DNA of 64,000 bases from Adiantum capillus-veneris (lineage: Eukaryota; Streptophyta; Polypodiopsida; Polypodiales; Pteridaceae): positions 9,007,001 through 9,071,000 of the forward strand of contig CM043967.1 in the NCBI GenBank assembly GCA_014529385.2. The letters run 5' to 3'. Positions 34,331-45,769 of the stretch are shown here, piece by piece; positions within the stretch are counted from its first letter, which is position 1; each line of letters opens with the position of its first letter. The notes below the pieces were generated by a model. That model did no database searches and was not told where the DNA came from. It saw only the letters and a list, made by a program, of their open reading frames with translations. A program made the translations under genes and the position numbers.

Positions 34331-35520
34331 ATTTCACAAGCTCAACAAGAGGAGATCATGAGGCAAGTGCCTGAATTGGTGGAAAAAGGGATGGTGAGGC
34401 CTAGCTCCTCTCCATTCTGTTCACAAGTACTTTTAGTGCAAAAGAAAGATGGCACATATCACATGTGTGTCAACTATAGAGTACTAAATAGGATCACTAT
34501 AAGAAAAAAATTCTCGTGCTTCGGGTAGGAAATCTATTTGACAAGTTACAAGTTTTGGCAGGACAAATGCTCCAGCCGCATTCAGACTCACGATGGAAAA
34601 AAATCTTCAAGCCACTCAAATTCTCTTGAGGAGTACAAGTGACACCTCCATGTAATCTTTCAAGTTGTGAGAGAGAATAAGCTTTTCATTAATCAAAAGA
34701 AAAGTGAAGTTTTTCTACAAGAGATTCAATATTTAGATCACATTATCTCTCAAGATGGTATCCGTATGGATCCATCAAAGTTGGAGGTAATAAAAGCATG
34801 GCCTAAATCCAAGGAATCTACATGAGCTAAGAAGCTTTATGGGTATGTGTGCATACTATAAACGCTTCATAGTAAAATCTCTCAAATAGCAGAACCATTG
34901 TATGACTTAACAAAGAAGAATGTTAAGTACTCATGGACTGCTAAAGGACAAAATGCTTTCGACAAGCTCAAAGAGAAGCTTACCTCTCAACCAATCCTCA
35001 TGCTTCCGATTCTCTCAAAGCCATTTGAGGTCCAATGTGATGCTTGTGGTGATTGCCTTGGAGCAATTTTTCTTCAAGAAGGGCATGCCATAGCATATGA
35101 GAGCCGACCGCTCAATGTCGATGAACGGGTCTTGGGCATATACAAAAAAGATCTTTTAGCTATTCTACATGCCCTCAATACATGGAAGCACTATCTCTTG
35201 GGGGCTCGATTCATCCTACGAATGGATCACAAAGCCTCAAGAACTTTATGACGCAAACCAAGCTTTCCCACAAACAAATGAGGTGGGCAAATTTTCTTTT
35301 GCAATTTAAATTTTATATTGCTCACATTGCTGGCAAGCACAATCCAGCGTACGATGCACTTTCACAACGGCCAAGGGTGAATGTTGTGTTTATAGCAACT
35401 CACAATGATCTATCTTTTATGATAGATGAGTATGTTACTGACCGAGACTTTAAGTACGTAATTACAGCCTTTGCATTAGGGAAGAAAAAAAAGAACCATT
35501 CACCTTGAAGGATAGTTTAT
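34330..35520 (+). pseudogene. E4 RT (catalytic part deleted) and RNase H
   Basis: The RT start is recognisable (EEIMRQVPELVEKGMVRPSSS, then DGTYHMCVNYR). From about 34530 to 34630 most of the palm is gone: text jumps from FDKLQ-like sequence to a GRTNAPAAF-like segment and then to the EEYK region, so the FFDD motif is absent. RNase H is open from 34898 to 35251 (QCDACGDCLGAIFLQEG) and in 35182-35508 (HIAGKHNPAYDALSQRP). Confidence 0.88.
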
Positions 35521-36800
35521 TTCAAATGGAAATAGGCTATGTGTTACTCACCAATACAATAAGAAAGTCATGTATGAATCCTATGCTTCTCCTTATGCAG
35601 AGCAAAGAGGGATTGCATAATCTACTCTTTGAGGAGTAGAAATGTATTTCTGTTGGTCTACCATGAAAAGTAAACATACAAGAGTATGTTTCAAAATGCG
35701 TGGTATGCCAAAAATTGAAATTTGATCGAGGGAAGCAACTTGGATTGTTTCAGTCGACAGGCTTAGCAAGAAAACACACTCTATGCCTGTCAAAAAACTA
35801 TTAAGGCACATCAAACGGCAGCCCTCTTTAGATCTCAAATTTTCAAGTATCATGGCTTGCCAACATCCATAGTGTTGGACAAAGATCCTAGGATGACCAA
35901 TAATCTCTAGAAGGGTCTCTTTGAAAATCTAGGAAGTAGATTAAATTTCTCTTTCGGCCTATCATCCACAAACGGATGACCAAAGTGAAATAACTAATCT
36001 AACGATTCTTGAATCTACTAAAAGCCTATGTCATGGAAGTAGATCAACGTTCTCAATGAGTGAAGTACCTACCTCTTATAGAGTATGCGTATAATGACAT
36101 TGTACATACTTCTATGGGGAAAGCACCTTTCGAGGTTAAAGAGGGAAGATCTAAAAGTCCCTTACTACTGAAAGTACATGGGAAGATCTTTCCTGCTGAT
36201 GAATATAGCCAAGACTTATAAGAATCTTTTCCAAAGATTAAAAAGATTATATCCATCTTACAACAAAGGCAAAACGGGCTACTGCTAATAAGCACAGAAG
36301 AGCCTTAGCCTTTAAGAAAAATGATTGGGTCTTGCTAAAGTTTCTCAAGGCTCATCTAAGGCTTACTACAGGCAAGAATCCTACGAGCCACCAAGAGTAT
36401 TATGCTAAACTAGCAAAAAGATATTATGGTCCTTTCTTTTAAAAAATTTTAAGCCAATCAATGAGATGGCTTATTAGTTAAAGTTGCCCAACCATTGGCT
36501 CATTCACAATGCTCACCATGTGAACCTACTCAAGCCTTACAAAGGAGAGCCACAAAAAGAACCAATAATGGAGGACCCGCCAAAGATCGAAGATTAAGAA
36601 GAGGTGTAGTAGCCCGAATCGATTCTTCAACACGAAGACAAGGTAAAAATAAATGGTAATGTTATCCACTGATATCTTGTTAAGTTTAAGAATGATCCTT
36701 TTAAAGATGCTAGATAGATGCAAGGAACCTAGCTTAAGGATAATATGAACCTTGTTAATGCTTACAATGCTACACTAGAGTAAGCAAATGAAAATGCATT
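35520..36800 (+). pseudogene. E4 integrase and chromodomain remnant
   Basis: Visible pieces are CVVCQK (about 35700), KYHGLPTSIVLDKDPRM (about 35845-35895), a shifted HPQTDDQSEI region (about 35965-35995), YNDIVHTSMGKAPFEV (about 36090-36140), YYAKLAKRYYGPF (about 36400-36435), HNAHHVNLLKPYKGEPQ (about 36510-36550) and a chromodomain-like KFKNDPFKDAR-MQGT (about 36685-36730). Many stops and shifts. Much of the zinc finger to first-Asp region is deleted near 35740-35800. Confidence 0.85.
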
Positions 36801-37140
36801 TTAAATTAACAATGTTTTTGTCTTATAAGACTCATTTTCTTTCTTTTATTGTGCACAAAATTTAAGAAGTATGCATGCTTAGGATCATGTTTGTGGTGAC
36901 AACGTCTCCAAACACCAAGTAGAACTTGTCATTCTACTTTGGAAGTATGATATGGACTAAAGAGCAGACATACATGCGGCAGCTAAGTCTTCCGAGCACC
37001 AATGGATCAGTCATCTATTCTAGAATGATGTCGTAGGGTAAAAAGCAATTCTCTACCCACTAAGAAGCATGGACTAATGACTAGGCTTTATCTTCTCTAT
37101 CTCATAGTCGAGGACGACTATGATTTTAAGAGCGAGATAA

Positions 37141-38587
37141 TGTCATAAAATATAAAAGCTAACTTTACCAAATGATTTTCTCATATTAACTGATCATTTA
37201 ATATGGGAAGATAAAAGGGGAACAATAGTTAGGATATAGATATGTGCTTCTAGACCTATCTCAATAGGGAACCAAAAGGAGAAATGGTTGCATCTCAATA
37301 GGGGTCCAAAAGGAGACGGTCTACCAAAAAGCAATGTGCCATAAGTGCTTCTAGGTTTTCCTCAACAAGGGACAAAGAGGAGAGATGGTTACATCTCAAT
37401 AGGGGTCCAAAAGGAGGTAGTCTATCAAAGAGCAATGTGCATCTAATGGAGCTTAAAAGCCCTTAGGGTTAGCTTCATTAAAGACCTCCAAAGGTTAGTG
37501 TTAAAAAGTCCTTTGATCTTACGCAAGCTAGGGCTAACTTCGAGGTGAGAATCCTACCCAAGCATGAGGTGCTAAGATGCTTAAATGGCTGTGGGAACTT
37601 TGCCCAAAGCTTGAGGTGATTTTTATGCTTAAATGACTAAGGTTCTTGTAGTGTTAAATTCAAAGATAAATTCTCAGGAGGCATGAAAGTTTAAATGCTC
37701 GATTGACTAAGTGCTTGAAGTATTCAATTCAAACCAAATGACTTAAGAAGCATAAAAGACACATGTTCAAAAAATTCTTCACATGTGGCCCTCATGATAG
37801 GCTTTAAAGGGGTCCAATGAGAATTTAAATGCATAAAAATGAATAACTAAGTTATTTCTCTCAAAGAGGAAAAAGAGGACAGATGTCCCAAATGATATAA
37901 TTAAATATTACTAGAGAGAGAGAGAGAGGGAGAGGTGTGGACCAAGCATGAGAGGAGGGTATACTCTGCCACAACTCTTGGCTATGGAATCCAAATCCAA
38001 CCAAGAGCCATGTTTCAATGCTTAAGCTTGCCATCTTCTCTCATCTTCATTACTATGTTATTAAGCTATGCTAAGCAAGAAGAGTGATGATAAGTGAGGA
38101 ACTATTTCTTTCTCCTATGAATGATTTTTCTTCCTCTTCCCTACCCTCATTCCCTGCTAGCTCTCCCCACCTTCGAAGGTGTTTGAGGCCTTCGGACTGA
38201 GGCTTGGGATAGTTAATGCTTTTTGCAAAGTTTATGTTATGCTCGTGATGCATGAAGCTTTCCATCTTCATAACATCACCAAGGTCACAAGGAACACGAA
38301 GATTGTATTGTACCAAGTCTCTCTTGATGGGAGAATCTATAATACAAACGCCTTTTGGAGGGGGGACCGGCTCCAAGTAAATCCGGTCCTCAACTATTGT
38401 CATGTTCTCTAATACTCTCTCTCTCTCTCTTTAAAAAGTATTGTTCATGCCAAGTTAATTAAGTAGTATGTTTATGTTGCCATCAATTAAGTTCACCCTC
38501 TATGTTCTCAAAGTGATCTCACAAAAATGCTTACTCTAATTCTCTTAATTCCGTTATTCTCGAAGTTCATAGGCCATTTCCATTACA
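37141..38587 (+). repeat. E4 3' LTR (1.45 kb)
   Basis: Begins TGTCATAA directly after the purine-rich AAGAGCGAGATAA and ends CATTACA. Collinear with the 5' LTR apart from the missing ~840-bp and ~100-bp blocks. Confidence 0.93.
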
Positions 38588-38592
38588 GAAAT
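38588..38592. repeat. E4 target-site duplication, right (GAAAT)
   Basis: Matches 29542-29546. Confidence 0.94.
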
Positions 38593-39718
38593 ACTATCCT
38601 TCCTTACCTTCAAGTTAGAAGCTACCAAAGACCTAACTACCCTTTGGTGGAGATGAACTGCAATTACCTACTCATTTTTGCGAGTGTTTTGCTTTTGACT
38701 ATTGATTTATGATCATATAAGTGTGGAGGAACAAAGATATTCAAAGCATATGAATGAGAAGCAACATCAAAGTACACTTACTTCTCAACACACTTTTGAT
38801 AAAGAAAAGACATTGTAAAGATTATCAAAGCAGACATAGAGAAAATCAACAGTCCTTCCACTTAAGAAACTTTTCAAGGAGACTCATGCTCATTATGTGG
38901 CATAATGGTTTGGAGGCTTTACACAATTATTTGGGTTCTGTTTATCCTCCTGTACCCCTTCTAAACCTCAAAAGAATACTCAGATTCACTCCTCTCTTTC
39001 TTCCATCGTTTCTCACAATCCTATTGCTCGGGAGATATTTCCAAATTTTTGGGAGGTATCTTCAAGCATATGGAATTAGGAGAGCATCCACATGTTACCT
39101 CCAAAGTGCAATCATAATTGCCTTCTAAACCTATATGTTTGGCTCCATCGTCGCCTCCTCCCTTTTCTCCCTCAAACGGGCAACATCATCTTCACTATTA
39201 CTATTCAACACCTCTATTAATTCCGGTGCCAAACTTTTCAAGGCTGGTGTGCCACCATCAAGTTACTTTTTCAGGTGTCTAAGATTCCCATAATGCCCTC
39301 AAATTTTTGCAACATTTTGATGTTCTCCTTTTCACAGAAGAATTCAGAATAATATGACTTAGCTCTTTCCTCAAGTACAATGCAATGACATGGTTGGTGG
39401 GTTGCCTGATCTGCCTAACCTAAGAGTCCTAAAACTTGGCATAATGTAATTGTTCTCTCTTTGTAGAATATGTTGATTGTATCTCTCTAAAAATCTTCAA
39501 GATGTTCTTCGTAAAGATCAAGATTTTTATCTCTGTAAAATTGAATTCATTATCAAATTTTAACTCTTGATTTTCTTTGGAAAAAGCAAAGAAGGGTATT
39601 TTTGGTGCCCCTACTTTTTGGGAAAAATGCTATTATTGTAGATCCTTTGGTAAAAGTACCCCTCTGGCACTAACTCAATTTTCAAAGGAGTAGGAGGAGA
39701 GAGAAGAGAGAAGAGAGA

Positions 39719-39783
<65 letters not shown>

Positions 39784-40061
39784 TGGGGAGGGGAGAGGGT
39801 GAAACATAATAAGCGCACTTATTATGTTGGAGGAGGGTGTTTTCTTTGTATATTTCAAACCTTAGTCACTGCAAGAGGTGATTCTCACCAAAAATGTAGA
39901 AAGCCGATTTTTTCGCCGAAGTCAAACACTTACTTCCGTAGTCATTCGTGATCGTCGTGACCTTGCCGCATTGCACAACAACTCGTTGAACTTTGATGGC
40001 GCTCATCGCGGGAAAAGATTTTCAATTTCAGTTTCACAATTATCCGAAAATGCCAAAATTC

Positions 40062-40101
<40 letters not shown>

Positions 40102-40660
40102 CGAAAGGCTAGTGAGCCCAATAATTCCAGATGGAAAACTCTTTGAATGATGGAAGACAAAAGGTAGAGAGCCCTCTGGGCCATATATAGTGAGCCCCAA
40201 TAAGGTCGGGCAAATATCTCTGTCAAATACCATGATTTGAAAAAAAACCATCATCTTAAAAATGAAAAATGATCAAAGCGATCTTGAAATGGGCAAAGTA
40301 CAGGTGCAATCTGTAAGTGTGATTGAGATCCTAATCGTGTAGGTGTATGGGAGGCCAGCCCACAACCAAGGGCCATGTGCATGAGATGAGAAAGTCCATA
40401 AGCATGAGGAAAAGCGTCTCATAATGCTCTAGCATTTTCCCACTGCCATGCTCGTCGCACGTGGGCCTTGAACTTTGAACTTGGTCATAGTCTAGCCTCA
40501 ACACTAAATCACATGGCCCACTTCAAATGGGATCAATGGTGGAGGGATAAAAATCGAGGGGTGCGTCGATCGTGAGCCATCGGATCCGACGACATAAAGG
40601 GCGGCCCGAATTCAAAAATTTGCTTCGAATTCACAAATCTGCCAGCATTCACATATGACA
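38593..40660. other. Intergenic region with GA microsatellites
   Basis: I recognise no gene. A short frame near 39403-39440 reads GLPDLPNLRVLKLG, which resembles one leucine-rich repeat, but nothing around it supports a gene. (GA)n runs lie at about 39726-39779 and 40065-40096. The open frame at 39878-40150 lacks an ATG and ends in the second GA run. Confidence 0.5.
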
Positions 40661-40664
40661 CACC

Positions 40665-40850
40665 CAAATGAATGCAGGCGTAGTGGTTCGAGCACATGGC
40701 TTGCTATGGGAGGTCGTGGGTTCAATACGTGGTGCGTGAACCGACTCAAACTTACGAGCCTTGCCTAAATTTACTTTTCACCCCAAATTTACCCCAAGTC
40801 ACAACTGTGCATCCTGGCCCTTGTGGTATGGGGAGTCGTGGGGACTAAGT
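40665..40850 (+). mobile_element. SINE-like tRNA-derived element
   Basis: RNA polymerase III promoter-like boxes: A box GGCGTAGTGGTTCGAGCAC (from 40678) and B box GGTTCAATAC (40719-40728), about 40 bases apart. This fits a tRNA-derived plant SINE head. The 3' end and target duplications are not visible, so the limits are approximate. Confidence 0.5.
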
Positions 40851-40857
40851 GACACAG

Positions 40858-40945
40858 ACATGGGAGGGTGGGATCTTCGGTGGGGGGATTGTGGGCCATA
40901 GACATAGGAGGGTGGGATCTTCAGTGTGGGGATTGTGGGCCATGG
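40858..40945. repeat. Two 44-bp tandem copies
   Basis: ACATGGGAGGGTGGGATCTT... at 40858 and ACATAGGAGGGTGGGATCTT... at 40902, each ending GATTGTGGGCCAT. Confidence 0.85.
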
Positions 40946-40967
40946 ATCTAGGATGCAGGTACCCTCT

Positions 40968-41011
40968 ATTACTTTTTGTAATTTAGGGTACCCTAAACTA
41001 CAAAAAGTAAT
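40968..41011. repeat. 44-bp palindrome centred on GGTACC
   Basis: The arms ATTACTTTTTGTAATTTAGG and CCTAAACTACAAAAAGTAAT pair with one mismatch around the central GGTACC. Related AGTAATCTAGG(G/A)TA segments recur at about 41005, 41033, 41187 and (inverted) 41210. Confidence 0.8.
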
Positions 41012-41029
41012 CTAGGATATTCGCATTTC

Positions 41030-41135
41030 AAAAGTAATCTAGGGTACCCCATTTTGCATCTGTTGGATTTGAACATGTGACTTCACCCTTGTGAGGCACA
41101 TGTCCTAACCACTTCGTCTTACGCGCGCTTCTGAA
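41030..41135 (-). mobile_element. SINE-like tRNA-derived element, inverted
   Basis: On the minus strand the A-box-like GACGAAGTGGTTAGGACATG (ending near 41100) is followed by B box GTTCAAATCC (41065-41074). It lies ~350 bases from the plus-strand SINE-like unit, in the opposite direction. Limits uncertain. Confidence 0.5.
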
Positions 41136-41417
41136 GCATGCGGGCCTTAATTTACTTAAAACACTTGTGCAAGACGATGACACCGAAAGTAATTTAGGAT
41201 ACCCAAGATTACTTTTTGTAATCTAAGGTACTTTTGGCGTTGCCGCCAAGATCGACGATCCGCAATCGCCTCACATAGATCCCACCCTCCCATGCGCGTG
41301 TCACTTAGGGAGTGGGCTGTTGTACCGCTGAGTTGTACTACTAGAAGACGTACTAGTTTACAAGGGGCCATTTGGGAATAATAAGGACTCCACCCAAAAG
41401 TAAATCCTCATTTGGAC

Positions 41418-41518
41418 ATGGCAACTTCGGCACAGGTACTCATCTTTTCGCACAGCACTGAGAGCTCACCGATTTGTTCATAGAATGATAGATCCGTTTG
41501 GCTGGGGCATGTACCTGC

Positions 41519-41594
<76 letters not shown>

Positions 41595-42008
41595 GCAGCA
41601 AGTGTCATCCATTGTGGCGAATGCCTTCCATCGCTATCATCATGGATGTTCGCACTTCTGTGTTTGGGACCTTAAAAAACTACCGTGGCTTGACATTGCT
41701 TGTGTGTGTAGACAGTTGAATTGAAAGTGGCTATGAGTTGCCAAGGTTGTGTTGGTGCAGTGAAGAGGGTGCTTGGGAAGATGGAAGGTATACTGGTAGC
41801 TCTTACTGTTGAAAGACTACATTCGCTACCTGCCAGCCCACTTATTACTTGTTACTTGTACTCAGGGGTAAATACATATGATATAGACTTGGATGCGCAG
41901 AAAGTGACTGTGAAAGGGAACGTCAAGCCAGAGGATGTTCTTTCTACTGTTTCCAAAACTGGGAAAGCTACATCGTTTTGGCCAAGTGAAGGAAGTACAG
42001 CATCATAG
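41418..42008 (+). CDS. ATX1: Copper chaperone (ATX1/CCH-like), three exons
   Basis: Spliced gene. Exon 1 41418-41435 (MATSAQ), exon 2 41712-41787, exon 3 41866-42008 with TAG at 42006-42008; 18+76+143 bases give a 78-residue protein. Introns 41436-41711 and 41788-41865 both begin GT and end AG. The protein is a single heavy-metal-associated domain with the copper-binding MSCQGC loop (residues about 14-19), the conserved [13 protein letters not shown] helix, and the K-T-G-K loop near the C-terminus ([12 protein letters not shown]). Family members carry Cu(I) in the cytosol to P-type copper ATPases of the secretory pathway. Length and exon layout fit the plant ATX1 group; the long extra C-terminal tail of CCH is absent. 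No stop or frameshift is seen. An unspliced frame 41721-42008 would insert the 78-base intron as extra protein and is not the gene product. The symbol is by family resemblance. Confidence 0.9.
41436..41711 (+). other. ATX1-like intron 1 with GT and GA microsatellites
   Basis: Donor GTACTC, acceptor TGTGTGTAG. It holds (GT)n at about 41518-41541 and (GA)n at about 41546-41590, which create spurious ORFs on both strands. Confidence 0.85.
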
Positions 42009-42670
42009 TTTTATTTGTAAATTGATTTTTGGCTATTGTGACAAGAGCTATGCTCATGAAGTGGCTGATGATTAAAAAAAACTCTTGCATACTATACGAC
42101 ATATTTATGTCATGATCTTATTCCATCTTGCCAACTTGTGCGCCGTGGTATGATTAATGATATCACTATCCTATATGACATTAGTGTGGCTTTGTACATT
42201 TCAATCCTTTTGCCCATCAAGTTGTGGTACTGCATCTTGTATAGTTCTTTGACTCATTCTACCCGCTATCCCCTCAAATCAGTGAAGAATTGGATTGTTT
42301 GATAGGCACATTTGAGACTGTTTGTTGGTAGGGTTTCCTTATCAGCTTTGTTTCGGATGTTGACAAGTGACAAAAAATCTTGTCATGAAGTATCTGTTAA
42401 TCTGCTAATTCTATGATTGGCATTGACATTGGAGCACAGTTTAGATCTTTTACTTATCTGGTGTAGTGGATGAGGTAGGCATAGCTTGGGGTATATGTGG
42501 GTTTTATGTCTTATTATAAATGATGAGTTGCCTGGCTGGTTATTATTGCAATTAAATGTGTGTTTTATGCCATAGATTTGTACACAGTATTGGTTTATTG
42601 CACAGGTAGGTAGTGCAATTTTTGAGCTTCACGCAGTTTGACAGAGAATGTATTCCCATTCTGGAGAGAT
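42009..42670 (+). other. Downstream of the copper chaperone, no further gene seen
   Basis: T-rich, probably including the 3' UTR just after the stop. No clear poly(A) signal can be singled out, and no other feature is recognised. Confidence 0.5.
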
Positions 42671-42675
42671 GGGTA

Positions 42676-42789
42676 CTGTTTCTAGGTTTATACGCATGGA
42701 CTATCTCTTGACTCTGTTTCTAGGTTTATACGCATGGACTATCTCTTGACTCTGTTTCTAGGTTTATACGCATGGACTATCTCTTGACT
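42676..42789. repeat. Three perfect 38-bp tandem copies
   Basis: Units at 42676, 42714 and 42752 (CTGTTTCTAGGTTTATACGC + ATGGACTATCTCTTGACT) show no differences. Confidence 0.95.
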
Positions 42790-42879
42790 CTTCACTTACT
42801 ATTTAAGAAAAGATACGAGCGGCACAAGGTCTTTTGTGATTTCCTTGTAAGTAACAAGGCATCTGGTGATAGATGATGG

Positions 42880-43230
42880 CACTACCTTCCAATTGATGGG
42901 AAAGTGGAGATCGTAATTGTGGAGGTCTGAGGACTAATATCTTTTATTCTGGGTGGTTGCTTCACGTTTTGCAATAACTGCAGACAAAGATGTTGTCGAC
43001 CATGGCACCTACCGGCCAATTCATGCGAAAGTGGACATTGTAATTGTGGAGATTTGAGATATTAGATATTGGGTGGTTGCTTTCCTTTCGCAATCTCTGC
43101 AGAGAGACCATTGTAGTCGATGGCACTACCTTCGGCAAGTGGACATTGTAGTTGTGGAGAGTTGAAGACTGAGTGGTGGTTGCTGTACTTTTGTAATTGC
43201 TGCAGACAAAGATGTTGTGGGCTATTGCGT
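42880..43230. repeat. Three diverged ~110-120 bp tandem copies
   Basis: Each copy has GGCAC(T)ACC, AAGTGGA(C/G)AT, TGTAATTGTGGAG, GGTGGTTGCT and GCAGACAAAGATGTTGT-like blocks. Copies run from about 42885, 43000 and 43117. Spacing and sequence are looser than in the 38-bp array. Confidence 0.75.
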
Positions 43231-43300
43231 TGCTCTATGATGGCACATAGGCTGTTGATGATGGTGCTCGCTCTCTTTTCCCAGTCTGCTGCAGGCTGCT

Positions 43301-44205
43301 CACAGTGGTGTTTGGGGTGGCTCTTGTTGAGACACAAACAGGTTGTAAGTTGAAGTGCTTACATATCGATGATGGGGGAGAGTATATGTCTCATGCTCTC
43401 ACCACATTTTGTGTTGAGAAGGGCCTTTATACATCTCAAATTGATGATGCAGAGCACATGCACATATGAAAAGGTGCGCAGTATGCTTACTATGGTTGGA
43501 TTGTCAAACAGTTGTTGGGATATATCAGTTATGAATGCTGTACATTTGATCTCAATTCTCCACCTAGTGTTCCTTTGGGCTTTCAAGTGTTTGAAGAGGA
43601 ATAGATAGGTTCTCCACCATCTTATGCTTATCTTCATGTGTTTGCTCGTGAAGCATATGCACATGTGTCAAAGGAAAAACATAGTGAATTGGAACAAAAA
43701 GGAAGAAATGTATCTTCTTGGGATATGGTAGCTCGCGAGAGAATGGGATCCAATAGATCACAGTGGTGTTTGGGGTGGCTCTTGTTGAGACGCAAGCAGG
43801 TTGTAAGTTGAAGTCCTTACATATTGATAATGGGGGAGAGTATATGTCTCATGCTCACTACATTTTGTGTTAAGAAGGGCCTTTATACATCTTAAAATGA
43901 TGATGTAGAGCGCATGCACATATGAAAAGGTGCACAGTATGCTTACTATGGTTGGATTGTCAAACAGTTGTTGGGATATATCGATTATGAGTGCTGTACA
44001 TTTGATCTCAATTGTGCACCCAGTGTTCCTTTGGGCTTTCAAGTGTTTGAAGAGGTATAGATAGGTTCTCCATGCTTATCTTCATGTGTTTGCTTGTGAA
44101 GCATATGCACGTGTCAAAGGAAAAACATAGTGAATTGGATCAAAAAGGAAGAAATTTATCTTCTTGGGATATGGTAGCTCAAGAGAGAATGGGATCTGAT
44201 TGATA
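43301..44205 (+). pseudogene. Ty1/copia integrase remnant, tandemly duplicated (458 bp)
   Basis: Copy 1 43301-43758 and copy 2 43759-44205 align closely, each starting CACAGTGGTGTTTGGGGTGG and ending near GAGAATGGGATC. Each reads a rearranged piece of copia integrase: LH-D-GGEYMSHA at the start, then KVRSMLTMVGLSNSCWDI, NAVHLI and PSVPLGFQVFEEE. Bases between the Asp and the later part are deleted in both copies, so the deletion preceded the duplication. Confidence 0.85.
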
Positions 44206-44750
44206 GGAAGATTGTGCGTAGCTATAATGTTGTGAATCTACTTATAGAGCACCATTGCGAATTGTTAGGATGTTTTGTGTGATTTTCAAGAGGATGGGCA
44301 TCGGTATGAGGTTTCTATTGTTGTTCCTATCTATTCACACCTCATGTGGGAGATTGGTCCTTGTTGGGTGATCATGCAGATGTAGACAAGTTCATGTACT
44401 TCCTCCATAGGTTTCCAAACGTTTAGGGTGGTGTGCTAGGCCATCACAATGTTATGGGTCTTCTATGGACTATGTCATGCTCACTAAATATGGAGAGTTA
44501 CCATTCTATGATGAGCCCATGTCATAATGGTACTTGGAATCTTACTCCTTTTCCTCTAGAGTACGAAGGCACTACCATACAAGTGGCTTTACAAAGCTAG
44601 GTTGTCTCCAAAGAGAGCAAGATATGCAGTCAGAGATGGATTCATTAATTTATAATGGTACTTGGGATCTTCCTCCTTGGCCTAAGGATATGAAGGCACT
44701 ACCGTACAAGTGGCTTTACAAAGTGAAGTTTCTAGCTAATGGTCTCTAAC
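44205..44750 (+). pseudogene. Ty1/copia RT fragment
   Basis: DYVMLTKYGELPFYDEPM at about 44468-44523 and then the RT start at about 44620-44749: QSEMDSLIYNGTWDLPPWPK, ALPYKWLYKVKF. It ends at a stop after NGL. The phrase MV-GTW-L is repeated upstream (44530-44560) as a partial duplicate. Confidence 0.82.
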
Positions 44751-44890
44751 TATGTACAAGGTTTTGTGAAGACATAGAAAATGGTAGGATTGACTTAACT
44801 GCCTTTTTGGACTAGCACGTATGATGTGTTCATGGAACCAGAAATCTAGTTGTGGTGGTTAATAACACATGTTATAAGGGATGTAATGGT

Positions 44891-45053
44891 TGTTCCTTGC
44901 TTGAAAAAACAACCTGTTTAAGGGGATATGGTTGTTTCCTCACCATGACCTTACTGACTCGTGAGTTTGATTGTTCCTTGCTTCAAAAAACAACTTGTTT
45001 AAAGGGGATATGGTTGTTTCCTCACCAGGACCTTATTGACTCATGAGTTTGAC
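44891..45053. repeat. Two 81-bp tandem copies
   Basis: Units begin TGTTCCTTGCTT at 44891 and 44972 and include GGGGATATGGTTGTTTCCTC and CTCATGAGTTTGA. Few differences. Confidence 0.9.
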
Positions 45054-45054
45054 C

Positions 45055-45615
45055 TTAAAACTTTGGATGCTTTGGGTATACCAATGATGACCTACTTGGT
45101 TCTAGTACATAGGATTTAAAAAAAAAAATTGTTTCTAATGTTGGGAAGCTCATCTTGGAACTATTGATGACATTAGAGAAGCCCTCTTTTCCAATTCGAT
45201 TGGACTCTTTTACTTGATCTTAATTGAGGTACTAACCTGGGTACTTTGGGATTTTGGATGTACTGGTCAAATATCAATCCCAAATGTCAACTAGGTACAT
45301 GGATTGCGATCCACATTAGGAAGGGAATGGGGTATAAGAGGGCCTCTTTATTTGCCATGGGATTAAAAATGAGAATAAGGAATGAGCAAATGGGGGACTG
45401 CCATGTGGACTGAACTGGTGGGTGTGGCAGGTTCTAAAAGTGAGTGGTCAAACTTATAGGTCTAGAGGTGGAGGGGTCTTTTCTTTACTAATAAAATAAA
45501 AAAATTTGAACCTTTTTTTATAAAGCTAGGGTAAAAAACCACTCTTTATCTCTCTAGAGGCTATCGACTCCCGCCACCTTCCTCCCTAAAAGGAGGTCTT
45601 TCAAAAAACGTGTTG
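45055..45615. other. Intergenic, no gene recognised
   Basis: No conserved frame. A short A-rich run lies at 45117-45128. Confidence 0.45.
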
Positions 45616-45616
45616 A

Positions 45617-45620
<4 letters not shown>

Positions 45621-45655
<35 letters not shown>
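45621..45655. repeat. (CT)n microsatellite
   Basis: About 17 CT units, followed by degenerate CT-rich sequence to 45700. Confidence 0.9.
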
Positions 45656-45659
<4 letters not shown>

Positions 45660-45769
45660 TTACTCTCTCTAAGGTTGCTACATCTACTCTCTCTCTCCCA
45701 TCTAGCTATGAGACCTGCATCTCCCTCTTCAAGCCCACTTTTTCCTCCAAATACCTTTTGCAGCAGAGG

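Larger units (their letters stand above)
29547..38587 (+). mobile_element. E4: full-length, decayed Ty3/gypsy chromovirus, plus strand
   Basis: Bounded by LTRs 29547-31923 and 37141-38587 and a perfect GAAAT duplication. Internal order: primer site, gag, zinc knuckle, protease, RT, RNase H, integrase, chromodomain, polypurine tract (about 37127-37140). All genes carry stops or frameshifts and the RT catalytic segment is deleted. The LTRs have diverged and differ in length by about 930 bases. Clearly older than E1. Confidence 0.95.

Noticed and set aside
39403-39440. Leucine-rich-repeat gene fragment
   Set aside because: Only one LRR-like segment is visible; nothing neighbouring supports a receptor or resistance gene.
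41065-41121. Functional tRNA gene
   Set aside because: Box-like motifs are present but no cloverleaf with acceptor and anticodon arms can be drawn; SINE-like origin fits better.
41721-42008. Single uninterrupted 95-codon ORF as the copper chaperone
   Set aside because: It reads through a 78-base GT-AG intron and starts inside exon 2. The spliced model restores the conserved domain exactly.
43062-43353. ORFs on both strands before the copia remnant
   Set aside because: They cross the diverged ~115-bp repeats and have no conserved features.
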